Below are positions 38,992-46,086 of a DNA stretch of 46,086 bases, piece by piece (positions within the stretch are counted from its first letter, which is position 1; each line of letters begins with the position of its first letter). Source of the DNA: Modestobacter caceresii (GTDB lineage Bacteria > Actinomycetota > Actinomycetes > Mycobacteriales > Geodermatophilaceae); assembly GCF_000761485.1 (NCBI RefSeq), contig NZ_JPMX01000022.1, positions 1 to 46,086 on the forward strand, written 5' to 3'. Under the pieces are notes generated by a model. The model ran no database searches. It saw nothing but the letters and a program-made list of their open reading frames with translations, and had not been told where the DNA came from. The position numbers were made by a program, and so were the translations under genes.

Positions 38992-38998
38992 GCGGTGA

Positions 38999-40279
38999 TC
39001 AGCCGAGCAGCTGGGCGACGGTGTAGATCACCAGGCCGGCCAGGCCGCCCACGACGGTGCCGTTCACCCGGATCCACTGCAGGTCACGGCCCACCTGGAG
39101 CTCGATCCGCCGGCTGGTCTCCTCGGTGTCCCAGCGGGCCACGGTGGTGCCCACCAGGTCGGCGACGTCACCGGAGAACCGCTCGACGGCGTACCCGGCG
39201 GCCCGCTGGGACTGCCGCTGCACCAGTTCACGCACCGTCGGGTCGGTCTGCAGCAGCTGCGCGCCGGAGCGGATCAGCCCGACCACCCGCGCCCGCAGCT
39301 CGGAGTCCGGGTCGGCCGCGGCGGTGACGACCGCGCTCTTCGCCGTGCTCCACAGCGAGCCCGACCAGGTGCGCACCGCCGGGTGGTCCAGCAGCTCCTC
39401 CTTGAACCGCTCGACCCGGGCCGCGGCCTCCGGATCGGTGCGGAGCGTGTGCACGTAGGCCCGCAGTCGCTTGTCGTAGCTGCGGCGCAGCTCGTGCCGG
39501 GAGTCCGCGCCCACCTCGGCGAGGAAGCCCTGGAGCAGGTCGAACACCCGGTCGAACACCCGGTCGTCGACCCAGTCGGGCACCCAGGCGGGGGAGGCGT
39601 CGCCGAGCCGGGTGCGGAAGACCAGCCGGTTGTCGGCCAGGAAGTTGGCCAGCCCGGTGAGCCCCGCGGAGAGCACCTCCTGGTGCCGGTCGCCGTCGAC
39701 GACGAGCTCGATGCCGCGGGCCACGGCCGGCGCGGCAGGGGTCTCCCGGAGCTTGCGGTCGACGAAGGCGGCGACGGCGGGCTGCAGCTCGTCGTCCTTC
39801 AGCAGGTCGGTCAGCCCGCCGAGGGCGGCACCGGCGTCGCCGGCCAGCCGCTCGGCCCGGCCGGGGGCGGCCAGGAACTCGCCCAGCCGACCGGGGACGT
39901 CGACGGTGGCCAGCCGCTCGTCGACGACCGCCCGGGTCAGGAAGTTCTCCCGGACGAAGGTGCCCAGGCTGGTGCCGATCTGGTCCTTCTTGCGCGGGAT
40001 GATCGCGGTGTGCGGGATCGGCAGCCGCAGCGGGTGCCGGAACAGCGCGGTGACGGCGAACCAGTCGGCCAGCGCGCCGACCATGGACGCCTCCGCGGTG
40101 GCCCGGACGTACCCGACCCAGCTGCCCGCCTCCTCGCCCAGCAGCACGCAGCCGAGGAAGACCAGGGCGGCGAGGACGAACAGCCCAGTGGCCAGCCGTT
40201 TCATCTTGGCCAGGTCGCGGGCGCGCTGGGGGTCGTCGAGCGACTCGGCCAGCGGGGTGGTCAGCTGGGGTCCGGGCAC
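38999..40279 (-). CDS. DUF445 membrane protein
   Basis: 426-residue protein of the DUF445 (YjiN-like) family. A membrane helix near residues 28-47 and a terminal helix (last ~20 residues) flank a long, mostly helical body with the family start E-A-S-M-V-G-A-L-A-D-W-F-A-V-T-A-L-F. Function is unknown. GTG 40279 is chosen from a TAGGCT box 7 bases upstream. An extended frame to 40354 runs into the HtrA terminator. It lies outside the conserved carD-rlmB block. Confidence 0.85.
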   Translation of the reverse strand: MPGPQLTTPLAESLDDPQRARDLAKMKRLATGLFVLAALVFLGCVLLGEEAGSWVGYVRATAEASMVGALADWFAVTALFRHPLRLPIPHTAIIPRKKDQIGTSLGTFVRENFLTRAVVDERLATVDVPGRLGEFLAAPGRAERLAGDAGAALGGLTDLLKDDELQPAVAAFVDRKLRETPAAPAVARGIELVVDGDRHQEVLSAGLTGLANFLADNRLVFRTRLGDASPAWVPDWVDDRVFDRVFDLLQGFLAEVGADSRHELRRSYDKRLRAYVHTLRTDPEAAARVERFKEELLDHPAVRTWSGSLWSTAKSAVVTAAADPDSELRARVVGLIRSGAQLLQTDPTVRELVQRQSQRAAGYAVERFSGDVADLVGTTVARWDTEETSRRIELQVGRDLQWIRVNGTVVGGLAGLVIYTVAQLLG

Positions 40280-40286
40280 CCGGCCG

Positions 40287-40292
40287 AGCCTA
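40287..40292 (-). promoter_or_regulatory. Candidate -10 box, leaderless DUF445 gene
   Basis: TAGGCT on the minus strand, 7 bases before GTG 40279. The same hexamer stands before lysS. Confidence 0.45.
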
Positions 40293-40325
40293 GGCGTCGG
40301 GGCGGGACACCCCACGCCGGACGTG

Positions 40326-40365
40326 CGACGACCCCGGGGCCGCGGGGGCGACACCGGGGTCGTCG
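40326..40365 (-). terminator. Hairpin after the HtrA-type protease gene
   Basis: Perfect 12-base stem CGACGACCCCGG (40326-40337) with CCGGGGTCGTCG (40354-40365), 16-base loop, beginning 18 bases after the protease stop on the minus strand. Confidence 0.7.
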
Positions 40366-40382
40366 GTCAGTGGGGTCCTACC

Positions 40383-41888
40383 TCACTCCGAGGTCTCGTC
40401 GAGGGTGACCTCGACCTCGGTGCTGTCCCCGCCGCGACGGACGGTCAGCGTGACGTCGTCGCCGGGCTGGGCGCTGCGGATCGCGGCGGTCAGCTCGGTG
40501 GAGGTGGTGATCGGCCGGTCGCCGACCGCGGTGATCACGTCACCGGCCTGCAGGCCGGCCTCGTCGGCGGCGGAGCCCTCGGAGACCGTGGCCACCTGGG
40601 CGCCCTGCCCCACGGCGGAGCCGGGGTCGGCCGCGGTGCGGGCGCTGACCCCGAGCAGGGCGTGCGTCGCCGAGCCGGTGTCGATGATCTGCTCGGCGAT
40701 CCGCTGCGCGGTGTTCGACGGGATGGCGAAGCCGACGCCGATGTTCCCGCTGGTCGACTCCTGGCCCGGCAGGCCGGTGCTGGCGACCGACGCGATCGCG
40801 GTGTTGATGCCGATGACCTCGCCGTCGGCGTTCACCAGCGCACCGCCGGAGTTGCCCGGGTTGATGGCCGCGTCGGTCTGCAGGGCGTCGATCACCGTGT
40901 TCTCGTCCTGGGTCGACCCGGCCTGCACCGCCCGGTTGGTGGCGCTGATGATCCCGTCGGTGACCGTGTTGGTCAGGCCCAGCGGCGCACCGATGGCGAC
41001 CGCGAGGTCGCCGACCTGGACGGCTTCGGAGTCGGCGAAGACCGCCGGGGTCAGCCCGCCGGCGTCGGAGAGCTTGACCACGGCGAGGTCGTTGCTCGGG
41101 TCCGTGCCGACGACGGTGGCGTCGTAGACCGTCCCGTCGGAGGTGCGCACCTGCACGGTCACGTCGTCGGTGCTGCTGTCCAGGCTGACCACGTGGTTGT
41201 TGGTGAGCACGTAGCCGTCCTCGGACATGACGACGCCGGAGCCCGACCCCGAGCCCGCGGCGGCGCTCACGTACAGGGTGACCACGCTGGGGGCCGCCGC
41301 GGCGGCCGCGGCCGTCGTGCTCGTGGCCTTCTCGGCGTCCTTGATGACGACGGGCTGCGCGCTCGTCCCGCTGGCGCTGACCACGGTGTCCACGTCGCTC
41401 AGCGCGACCACGCCGGCGCCGGCGCCACCGCCGATCAGCGCACCGGCGACCAGTCCGGCCACGCCCAGCCGCCAGCGCCCGGTCCGCCGCGCCGGCGCGG
41501 CCGCGGCGGGGAAGGGCTGCGGGCCGTAGGACGGCTGAGGGAAGGCCTGGGTCTGGGTCTGGAAGGCGGGGGGCACGGCACCGGCGGGGGGCACGGAACC
41601 GGCGGGTGCGCTCGCCCCCAGGGTGCGCTGGTACCCGGCGGTGCCGTAGCCGGCCGGCGGCCACGGCTGGTGCGCCGTCGCGGGGGCGGCCGCGAACGGC
41701 GGGGTGGCCGACGGCTGCTCGGTGGCACCGGCGGTCGGGAACTGCTCGGTCGGTGCGCTCGCGGGCTGCCCGGAGCCGGGGGTCTGGTGGGTGGACGCCG
41801 GGCGGCTCTGCTGTGGCGCCCAGCCGGAACCGGCCGCGCGGTCGGCGCCGAGGCCCGTCTCGTCGGCCGGGCGGTTCTGCTCACTCAC
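40383..41888 (-). CDS. HtrA/DegP-type trypsin-like serine protease with PDZ domain
   Basis: 501 aa. A Pro/Gln/Ala-rich cytoplasmic N-terminus of ~135 residues precedes one membrane helix (about 141-163). The external protease domain has the triad H232 (T-N-N-H-V-V), D267 (S-N-D-L-A) and S347 (G-N-S-G-G), and a C-terminal PDZ domain follows (about 400-495). Likely acts on misfolded or regulatory proteins at the outer face of the membrane, as mycobacterial PepD/HtrA proteins do. GTG 41888 has GAGGAGGG upstream. Flanked by an upstream 220-base gap and a downstream hairpin, so it appears monocistronic. Confidence 0.93.
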   Translation of the reverse strand: MSEQNRPADETGLGADRAAGSGWAPQQSRPASTHQTPGSGQPASAPTEQFPTAGATEQPSATPPFAAAPATAHQPWPPAGYGTAGYQRTLGASAPAGSVPPAGAVPPAFQTQTQAFPQPSYGPQPFPAAAAPARRTGRWRLGVAGLVAGALIGGGAGAGVVALSDVDTVVSASGTSAQPVVIKDAEKATSTTAAAAAAAPSVVTLYVSAAAGSGSGSGVVMSEDGYVLTNNHVVSLDSSTDDVTVQVRTSDGTVYDATVVGTDPSNDLAVVKLSDAGGLTPAVFADSEAVQVGDLAVAIGAPLGLTNTVTDGIISATNRAVQAGSTQDENTVIDALQTDAAINPGNSGGALVNADGEVIGINTAIASVASTGLPGQESTSGNIGVGFAIPSNTAQRIAEQIIDTGSATHALLGVSARTAADPGSAVGQGAQVATVSEGSAADEAGLQAGDVITAVGDRPITTSTELTAAIRSAQPGDDVTLTVRRGGDSTEVEVTLDETSE

Positions 41889-42107
41889 GGGAAGTCCCTC
41901 CTCACGGCAGGACCTCCCCGCCGCGAAGACACCACTGTGCGCCCTCGGACTGGCTCGCGACTGGTGGTGAGCTGTGAATCAGCTGGACGTCGCTCGCCGG
42001 GGGACGGCGGCCGTCACTGCGCCGCACCGTCGGCAGGGGTGATCAAGCCTGGTGCGGGGAACGGGACGCCCGACACCCCTCACCCGCTCGCTGCCTGGAG
42101 GCCACCC

Positions 42108-42755
42108 GTGCCCCTCCCTGTCCTGCTCACCCGCGCCGCCCTGGGCATGTCCGTGCTGGTCGGCGGCGCGCTGGCGGCGGTCGGCGGTGTGTCGCTCGGG
42201 CTGCCCGGTCTGGTCGCCGTGGCGCTGGCCGCGGGCGTCGCCGCCTGCCTCGGCGCGGGCATCGCCCGGGACGCGGCGGTCCGGGACCCGCGGCAGGCGG
42301 CCGTCGACGCCGCCTGGCGCAGTGCCGTCGTCACCGTGGCCGTGCTGCTCGTGCTCAGCGGCTGCGCCGTGCTGGCCGGCGGCGCCATGACGGTGTTCGT
42401 GGCGGCCACCGGGGTGCTGGTGCTGCTGGTCCGGTGGGGGGTGCGGCGGGTGCGGGAGGACCGGCGGGCCGCCCCGGCCCTCGTGCTGCCGCTGGCCGCC
42501 GACGACGGGTGGGTGCGGGCGCTGTCGGTGCCGGCGCTGGGCCGGGAGTGGGTGCGCACGTCGGCGGCGCTGGCCGAGACCCGCGAACCGGTGGCCCGGC
42601 AGGAGCTGGTGCGCCGCCGGCAGGAGGCGCTGGACGAGCTGGAGCGCCGCGACCCCGCGGGGTTCGCCCGCTGGCTCACCGCCGGGGCGACCGTCGACAG
42701 CGACCCGGCGGAGTACGTCTCCGGCGACCCCGCGGCCGGCTACGACGCCGCCTGA
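42108..42755 (+). CDS. Small hypothetical membrane protein
   Basis: 215 residues; not recognised. Four hydrophobic segments can be seen (about residues 3-22, 25-47, 67-90, and 88-107), followed by an Arg-rich cytoplasmic part with a helical R-R-R-Q-E-A-L-D-E-L stretch. GTG 42108 has GGAGG 7 bases upstream. The frame extends very far upstream but there it is antisense to HtrA and DUF445 and is not credible. It ends about 80 bases before tRNA-Thr. Function unknown. Confidence 0.65.
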   Translation: MPLPVLLTRAALGMSVLVGGALAAVGGVSLGLPGLVAVALAAGVAACLGAGIARDAAVRDPRQAAVDAAWRSAVVTVAVLLVLSGCAVLAGGAMTVFVAATGVLVLLVRWGVRRVREDRRAAPALVLPLAADDGWVRALSVPALGREWVRTSAALAETREPVARQELVRRRQEALDELERRDPAGFARWLTAGATVDSDPAEYVSGDPAAGYDAA

Positions 42756-42835
42756 AGGACCGACCGGGTGCGACGGTCACCGCTGGCCCCGACCCGCCCC
42801 CGGTAGCCTGCTCTGCGGCGCCCGATCAGCGCGTC

Positions 42836-42910
42836 GCCCCATTAGCTCAGTGGTAGAGCACCCGCCTTGTAAGCGGAAGGTCGTCCGTTCAATCCGGACA
42901 TGGGGCTCCA
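42836..42910 (+). tRNA. tRNA-Thr (anticodon TGT)
   Basis: Cloverleaf read by hand. Acceptor GCCCCAT pairs with ATGGGGC, D stem GCTC/GAGC with loop AGTGGTA. The anticodon loop CTTGTAA gives TGT, and the T stem is GTCCG/CGGAC with loop TTCAATC. Discriminator T42907, and CCA is encoded (42908-42910). The first pair of the anticodon stem is C-A, a mismatch, while the other four pairs are canonical. TAGCCT at 42804-42809 may be its -10 box. Confidence 0.93.
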
Positions 42911-42993
42911 CCCCTCTCGCGGGCCGCGCCGGGGCGTGCCAGGGTCGAGGCCGAGCGCTGCCGTCCGGGCAGTCGGCGTCGAGGAGTCCCGTC

Positions 42994-43203
42994 GTGAGCG
43001 ACCACGTGTACCGGCTGAGCGAGATCGTCGGCAGCTCCACCACGAGCGTCGACGACGCCATCCGCACGGCGGTGCGCAAGGCCTCGGAGACGGTCCGCCA
43101 CATCGAGTGGTTCCAGACCCAGGAGATCCGCGGCCAGGTCGTCGACGGCGACGTCGCCTACTTCCAGGTGACGATGAAGATCGGGTTCCGCGTCGAGGAC
43201 TAG
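42994..43203 (+). CDS. Dodecin family flavin-binding protein
   Basis: 69-residue dodecin, which forms hollow dodecamers that store FMN and, in some species, CoA. The family signature is clear: H-V-Y-R-L-S-E-I-V-G-S-S, then A-I-x-x-A-V-x-x-A-S, then the flavin-stacking tryptophan in I-E-W-F-Q-T-Q-E-I-R-G. GTG 42994 is set by GAGGAG at 42981-42986. It stands alone between tRNA-Thr and a convergent DUF5313 gene. Confidence 0.93.
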   Translation: MSDHVYRLSEIVGSSTTSVDDAIRTAVRKASETVRHIEWFQTQEIRGQVVDGDVAYFQVTMKIGFRVED

Positions 43204-43257
43204 CGGTCCACGCCTGGCCCGGCCCCACCAGCGACGAGCACCGGCCGGCGGGTCGTG

Positions 43258-43317
43258 CGGCCCCCTCGCAGGGGCCCGTCGCGAGCTCGCGAGTGGTGGG
43301 GGGCGAGGGGGTCCTTC
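43258..43317 (-). terminator. Repeated terminator element, copy B (after the DUF5313 gene)
   Basis: Read on the minus strand it starts one base after the DUF5313 stop with GAAGGACCCC and ends GAGGGGGCCG. It is 54/60 identical to copy A after lsr2. Arms CCCCCTCGC and GCGAGGGGG can pair. On the plus strand it could also stop dodecin transcription. Confidence 0.75.
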
Positions 43318-43318
43318 C

Positions 43319-43717
43319 TCAGTCGTAGCTGCCCGCGCCGCCGGAGCGGTACCGGGCCTGGCGCTCGATCCGCTCCCGCTCGGCCCGCTCGGCCCGCCGC
43401 GCGGCCGTCGTCCCCGGCGGCCAGCCGGCCTTGACCGCACGGTGCTCGGTCGTCTCGGTCATGTAGGCCACCGAGAACAGCAGCCCGATGACCACCCCGC
43501 CCAGGGTCGCGGTGAGCCGGATGTCGAAGGGCACCGGCGGGACCAGCAGGCACAGCAGGAGGACCGGGGCGAGCTGCACCAGGGCGCGGGCCAGGTGCCG
43601 CCACACCCAGCTGCGCCTGGTCGTGTCGTCGAGGACCCAGTCCGACAGCGAGGGCGGCAGCCCGCCGCCGTAGGCGTACCAGAGCCACTGGGCCGGGTTG
43701 GGGCGTCCCGCGTGCAC
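43319..43717 (-). CDS. DUF5313 small membrane protein
   Basis: 132 residues. The N-terminal R-P-N-P-A-Q-W-L-W-Y-A-Y-G-G-G-L-P is the family marker. Two membrane helices (about 45-62 and 68-87) are followed by a basic helical tail (R-R-A-E-R-A-E-R-E-R). Function unknown. GTG 43717 is preferred over GTG 43726 because TACCGT ends exactly 7 bases before it. Confidence 0.8.
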   Translation of the reverse strand: MHAGRPNPAQWLWYAYGGGLPPSLSDWVLDDTTRRSWVWRHLARALVQLAPVLLLCLLVPPVPFDIRLTATLGGVVIGLLFSVAYMTETTEHRAVKAGWPPGTTAARRAERAERERIERQARYRSGGAGSYD

Positions 43718-43724
43718 GTCGCCC

Positions 43725-43730
43725 ACGGTA
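43725..43730 (-). promoter_or_regulatory. Candidate -10 box, leaderless DUF5313 gene
   Basis: TACCGT on the minus strand, 7 bases before GTG 43717, in the 97-base divergent region shared with the RarD-type gene. Confidence 0.4.
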
Positions 43731-43802
43731 GGCCTGCGGCTGACGCAGGAGGGCGGTGGTCCGGGTGGGTCCCACCGCTGCGGACCCGAGGGTGGGCGGG
43801 CG

Positions 43803-43808
43803 TACGGT
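43803..43808 (+). promoter_or_regulatory. Candidate -10 box, leaderless rarD-like gene
   Basis: TACGGT, 6 bases before GTG 43815. Its use would exclude longer frames that begin further upstream. Confidence 0.4.
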
Positions 43809-43814
43809 GCGCCG

Positions 43815-44726
43815 GTGGACGAACGGCGTGTGGGGGTGGGGGCCGGCCTCGGCGCCTACGCCCTGTGGGGGGTCTTCCCCCTCTACTTCCCCCTGCTCGA
43901 GCCGGCCGGCGGGCTGGAGATCGTCGCGCACCGGGTGGTCTGGTCGCTGCTGTTCGTGGGGCTCCTGCTCACCGTCCGGCGGGGCTGGAGCCAGGTGCGC
44001 GCCGTCGTCACCGACCGGCGGGCGCTGCTGGTGCTGGCGGTCGCCGCGGTGCTGATCGCGGTGAACTGGCTGGTCTACGTCTACGCGGTGAACTCCGGGC
44101 ACGTGGTCGAGGCGTCGCTGGGGTACTTCATCAACCCGCTGGTCAGCGTCCTGTTCGGGGTGGTGTTCTTCCGGGAGCGGCTGCGCCGGCTGCAGTGGGT
44201 CGCCGTCGGCACCGCCGTGGTGGCGGTCGTCGTGCTGACCGTCGACTACGGCCACCCGCCGTGGATCTCCCTCGCCCTGGCCGTGAGCTTCGGCCTCTAC
44301 GGCCTGATGAAGAAGCTGGTCCGGGTCGATGCCGCGCCCGGTCTGTTCGTGGAGACGGCGGTCGTGTTCCTCCCCGCGCTGGTCGTCATCGGCGTGCTGG
44401 GCGCCCAGGGCGAGGCCGCCTTCGGGACGGCGGGCGTGGGGAACGGGCTGCTGCTGGCCAGCTCGGGTCTGGCCACCGCCGTCCCGCTGCTGCTGTTCGC
44501 CGCCGCCACCCGCCGGGTGCCGTTGTCGACGATCGGCCTGCTGCAGTACGTCACGCCGCTGATCCAGCTGGCCATCGGCGTCTTCGTCTACCACGAGCCG
44601 ATGCCGCCGGCCCGGCTCGTGGGCTTCGCCGTCGTCTGGCTCGCGCTGGCCGTCTTCACCGCCGACATGCTGCGCAACGCGCACAGCAACCGGCGGGCCG
44701 CCGCACCCGTGCCGGCCGGCATCTGA
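43815..44726 (+). CDS. rarD: EamA-type transporter, RarD family
   Basis: 303-residue DMT-superfamily permease with ten hydrophobic segments in two EamA repeats. RarD-type markers include L-W-G-V-F-P-L-Y-F at the start, V-N-W-x-V-Y-V-x-A-V-N-S-G-H-V-V-E-A-S-L-G-Y near residue 85, and L-Q-Y-V-T-P near residue 240. Transport substrate unknown; the family is named for chloramphenicol sensitivity but that role is not general. The start GTG 43815 fits both homology and the upstream box. Confidence 0.9.
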   Translation: MDERRVGVGAGLGAYALWGVFPLYFPLLEPAGGLEIVAHRVVWSLLFVGLLLTVRRGWSQVRAVVTDRRALLVLAVAAVLIAVNWLVYVYAVNSGHVVEASLGYFINPLVSVLFGVVFFRERLRRLQWVAVGTAVVAVVVLTVDYGHPPWISLALAVSFGLYGLMKKLVRVDAAPGLFVETAVVFLPALVVIGVLGAQGEAAFGTAGVGNGLLLASSGLATAVPLLLFAAATRRVPLSTIGLLQYVTPLIQLAIGVFVYHEPMPPARLVGFAVVWLALAVFTADMLRNAHSNRRAAAPVPAGI

Positions 44727-44761
44727 CCGGTCTTCCACGGGTTGCCGACGCGCCCCGGTGC

Positions 44762-44781
44762 CAGCCGCTCCGGAGCGGCTG
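44762..44781. terminator. Palindrome after rarD
   Basis: CAGCCGCTCC followed by its exact reverse complement, a 20-base perfect palindrome about 35 bases past the rarD stop. Possible terminator hairpin or protein site. TACCGT at 44791-44796 just after it may be a -10 box for the DUF3263 gene. Confidence 0.55.
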
Positions 44782-44860
44782 CCACGCGGCTACCGTCGAC
44801 GGGGTCCGGAACCCGGGGCCAGGCGCGCCTGGCCGACGCCCTTCCCTCGGAGGCACGACC

Positions 44861-45262
44861 ATGAGCGACGACCCCGTGCAGCCCGCCGGGCCGACGGCGG
44901 ACGAGCGCACGGCGGTGGTCGGGACCGAGCCCGGGACGGCGCAGGCGACCGCAGCGGACGGGGCTGCTGTGACGGGCGGGGCGCCTGGGGACGACACGGC
45001 TGCGGGCCTGCCCGATCGAGAACGGGAGATCCTGGCCTTCGAACGTCAGTGGTGGCGCTTCCCGGGCGCCAAGGAAGCCGCCATCCGGGAGCGCTTCGGG
45101 ATGACGTCCACCCGCTACTACCAGGTGCTCAACGCCCTGATCGACCGTCCGGAGGCCCTCGTCGTCGACCCGCTGCTGGTGCGTCGGCTGCGCCGGATGC
45201 GCGCCGGGCGGCAGCGTCAGCGCTCCGGCAGGGTCCTGGGCACGGACCTCCGTCGCGACTAG
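44861..45262 (+). CDS. DUF3263 domain protein
   Basis: 133 residues. A disordered acidic N-terminus of ~45 residues precedes a conserved helical domain with helix-turn-helix character (E-I-L-A-F-E-R-Q-W-W-R-F-P-G, then R-F-G-M-T-S-T-R-Y-Y-Q-V-L-N). It ends in a basic L-R-R-M-R-A-G-R-Q-R-Q-R tail. A DNA-binding role is likely but undemonstrated. ATG 44861 follows CGGAGG. In other actinobacteria this gene precedes a LytR C-terminal-domain gene, which fits the next frame. Confidence 0.85.
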   Translation: MSDDPVQPAGPTADERTAVVGTEPGTAQATAADGAAVTGGAPGDDTAAGLPDREREILAFERQWWRFPGAKEAAIRERFGMTSTRYYQVLNALIDRPEALVVDPLLVRRLRRMRAGRQRQRSGRVLGTDLRRD

Positions 45263-45265
45263 CCT
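45260..45265 (+). promoter_or_regulatory. Candidate -10 box overlapping the DUF3263 stop codon
   Basis: TAGCCT uses the stop codon TAG as its first three bases and ends 8 bases before GTG 45274. Confidence 0.4.
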
Positions 45266-45273
45266 GTCTCACT

Positions 45274-46086
45274 GTGGGGAGGCATGCGGCGCCGTTCGGT
45301 GAGGGAAGTCCGTCCGACGCGACCCCGAGCCCGGCACGTCGACGCACCGACCCGCCCGTCCAGCCACCCGTCGAGGCCGCGCGTCCGGCCGAGGCGGCTC
45401 CCCGCTCGGTGACCCCACGCCGGCCCCAGCGGCCCGCGCCCGACAGCGACGCGGCGATGACCCTGCCCCGGCAGAGCCGGGCCGAGCGCCGGCGCGAGGG
45501 CCTGCTTCCGGCGGGCGAGGACCCGTTGCTCCGCCGGCCGGCCGGCCGACCCAGCGCACCGCCCCCCGGCAGTGGCCGGCGACGGACGGACCAGGCCCCT
45601 CCCGCCACCGCCGGGGAGCGCCCCGCGGTCGCCGGTCCACGGACCCCCGCCCCGCGGCCGGTGCCGCCGGTCTCCGGCCCGTTGACCGCCGCGACGCCGG
45701 CCCCCGTCCCGCTCAGCTCCTCGCCGGGCGTGCCCGCCCTGGAGCACCGCACCGCGCCGCCGGTCGCCCGCCCCGCGCCTCCGCCGTCGGGTGGCCGGCG
45801 TGCGGGGTCCACCGGCTCGACCGCGGCCCCGATGACGACGGGCATGCCGAGCTGGGCGGCCGAGCCCAGCGCACCACTGCCGGACGTCACCCAGCGCGTC
45901 TCCGGCTCGTTGCCGGCCGAGTCGGCCTGGGGCGCCTCCGTGGCCACCCCGGCAGCGCCCGTGGCCCCGCTGCGTGAACCCCAGCTGCCCGCGCGGGGGA
46001 GCAGCGCCGCCGGGCGTGCGCCCACGCCCACCCCGGCCGTGCCCCGGCGCGCCGACGTCCGCACCCCCCGAGCCGAGCCCGAGACG
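45274..46086 (+). CDS. Disordered Pro/Ala/Arg-rich protein, 3' end outside window
   Basis: The frame is open from GTG 45274 to the window end (271 codons, no stop). It starts V-G-R-H-A-A-P-F-G-E-G, a recurrent actinobacterial N-terminus, and continues as low-complexity Pro/Ala/Ser/Arg sequence without a folded domain so far. Codon third positions are strongly GC, as in real genes here. By position after DUF3263 it may be a LytR C-terminal-domain (VirR-like) protein whose membrane helix and domain lie beyond the window; that is inference. Frames on the opposite strand in this region look like shadows. Confidence 0.6.
   Translation, partial: MGRHAAPFGEGSPSDATPSPARRRTDPPVQPPVEAARPAEAAPRSVTPRRPQRPAPDSDAAMTLPRQSRAERRREGLLPAGEDPLLRRPAGRPSAPPPGSGRRRTDQAPPATAGERPAVAGPRTPAPRPVPPVSGPLTAATPAPVPLSSSPGVPALEHRTAPPVARPAPPPSGGRRAGSTGSTAAPMTTGMPSWAAEPSAPLPDVTQRVSGSLPAESAWGASVATPAAPVAPLREPQLPARGSSAAGRAPTPTPAVPRRADVRTPRAEPET

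Noticed and set aside
39612-42107. Open frame of more than 800 codons on the plus strand running into the small membrane protein gene
   Set aside because: It is antisense to DUF445 and HtrA, both convincing genes. Only the part from GTG 42108, with its own ribosome site, reads as a protein.
42836-43320. tRNA-Thr 3' end as an attachment site of an integrated element
   Set aside because: No integrase, no direct repeat of the tRNA end, and the following genes (dodecin, DUF5313) are ordinary chromosomal genes.
43200-45200. Long antisense frames opposite rarD and opposite the DUF3263/last gene region
   Set aside because: No start signals and no recognisable domains; they mirror GC-rich codons of the sense genes.

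Overview
The window is very GC-rich (about 74% by eye), densely coded, and uses many GTG starts and 4-base start/stop overlaps. Actinobacterial markers are present throughout: Lsr2, CarD, DisA beside RadA, ClpC, DUF3180, DUF3263 and the F420-associated DUF2342 metalloprotease. The gene order between 0 and 38.9 kb is that of the Mycobacterium tuberculosis segment Rv3627c to Rv3579c, with insertions and losses. Together with the FeS-type photolyase and the general style of the proteins, this suggests a soil or stone actinomycete of the Geodermatophilaceae type (Blastococcus, Geodermatophilus, Modestobacter). That assignment is inference from gene content, not a database result.

Layout. 0-4.4 kb: dacB-like peptidase (5' end outside the window), DUF2342 metalloprotease, tilS, hpt. 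4.5-9.4 kb: ftsH-folE-folP-folB-folK-DUF3180, each gene overlapping the next by a few bases. 9.4-13.2 kb: an inserted minus-strand osmoprotectant ABC operon (ATPase, two permeases, binding protein) whose binding protein has its two halves in reversed order. 13.5-23.4 kb: a two-helix membrane protein with a coiled coil (DUF6779-like), an SDR enzyme on the other strand, then DUF2520-panC-panD-nadB-nadC-coaX-lysS. This joins CoA precursor synthesis, NAD synthesis and lysyl-tRNA synthetase. 23.5-26.8 kb: lsr2 and clpC, each followed by strong hairpins. 26.9-32.1 kb: mutY, a secreted or anchored cysteine-containing protein, and lpqE-radA-disA on the minus strand. 32.2-34.7 kb: an FeS photolyase and a UbiA-type prenyltransferase. 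34.8-38.9 kb: carD-ispD-ispF-cysS-rlmB. 39-46 kb: synteny with M. tuberculosis breaks. Here are DUF445, an HtrA-type protease, a small membrane protein, tRNA-Thr(TGT), dodecin, DUF5313, a RarD-type permease, DUF3263 and the start of a disordered protein that runs out of the window.

How it fits together. The folate, pantothenate, NAD and isoprenoid (MEP) blocks supply cofactors and precursors. FtsH, ClpC and HtrA cover protein quality control. MutY, RadA, DisA, photolyase, Lsr2 and CarD concern genome maintenance and transcription. No CRISPR array, insertion sequence, integrase or prophage gene was seen. The most unusual observations are the domain-swapped binding protein, a 60-base repeated terminator family (two copies 54/60 identical plus a diverged third), a perfect 24-base palindrome inside the start of nadB, and a recurrent TAnnnT box 6-8 bases before start codons, consistent with leaderless mRNAs.
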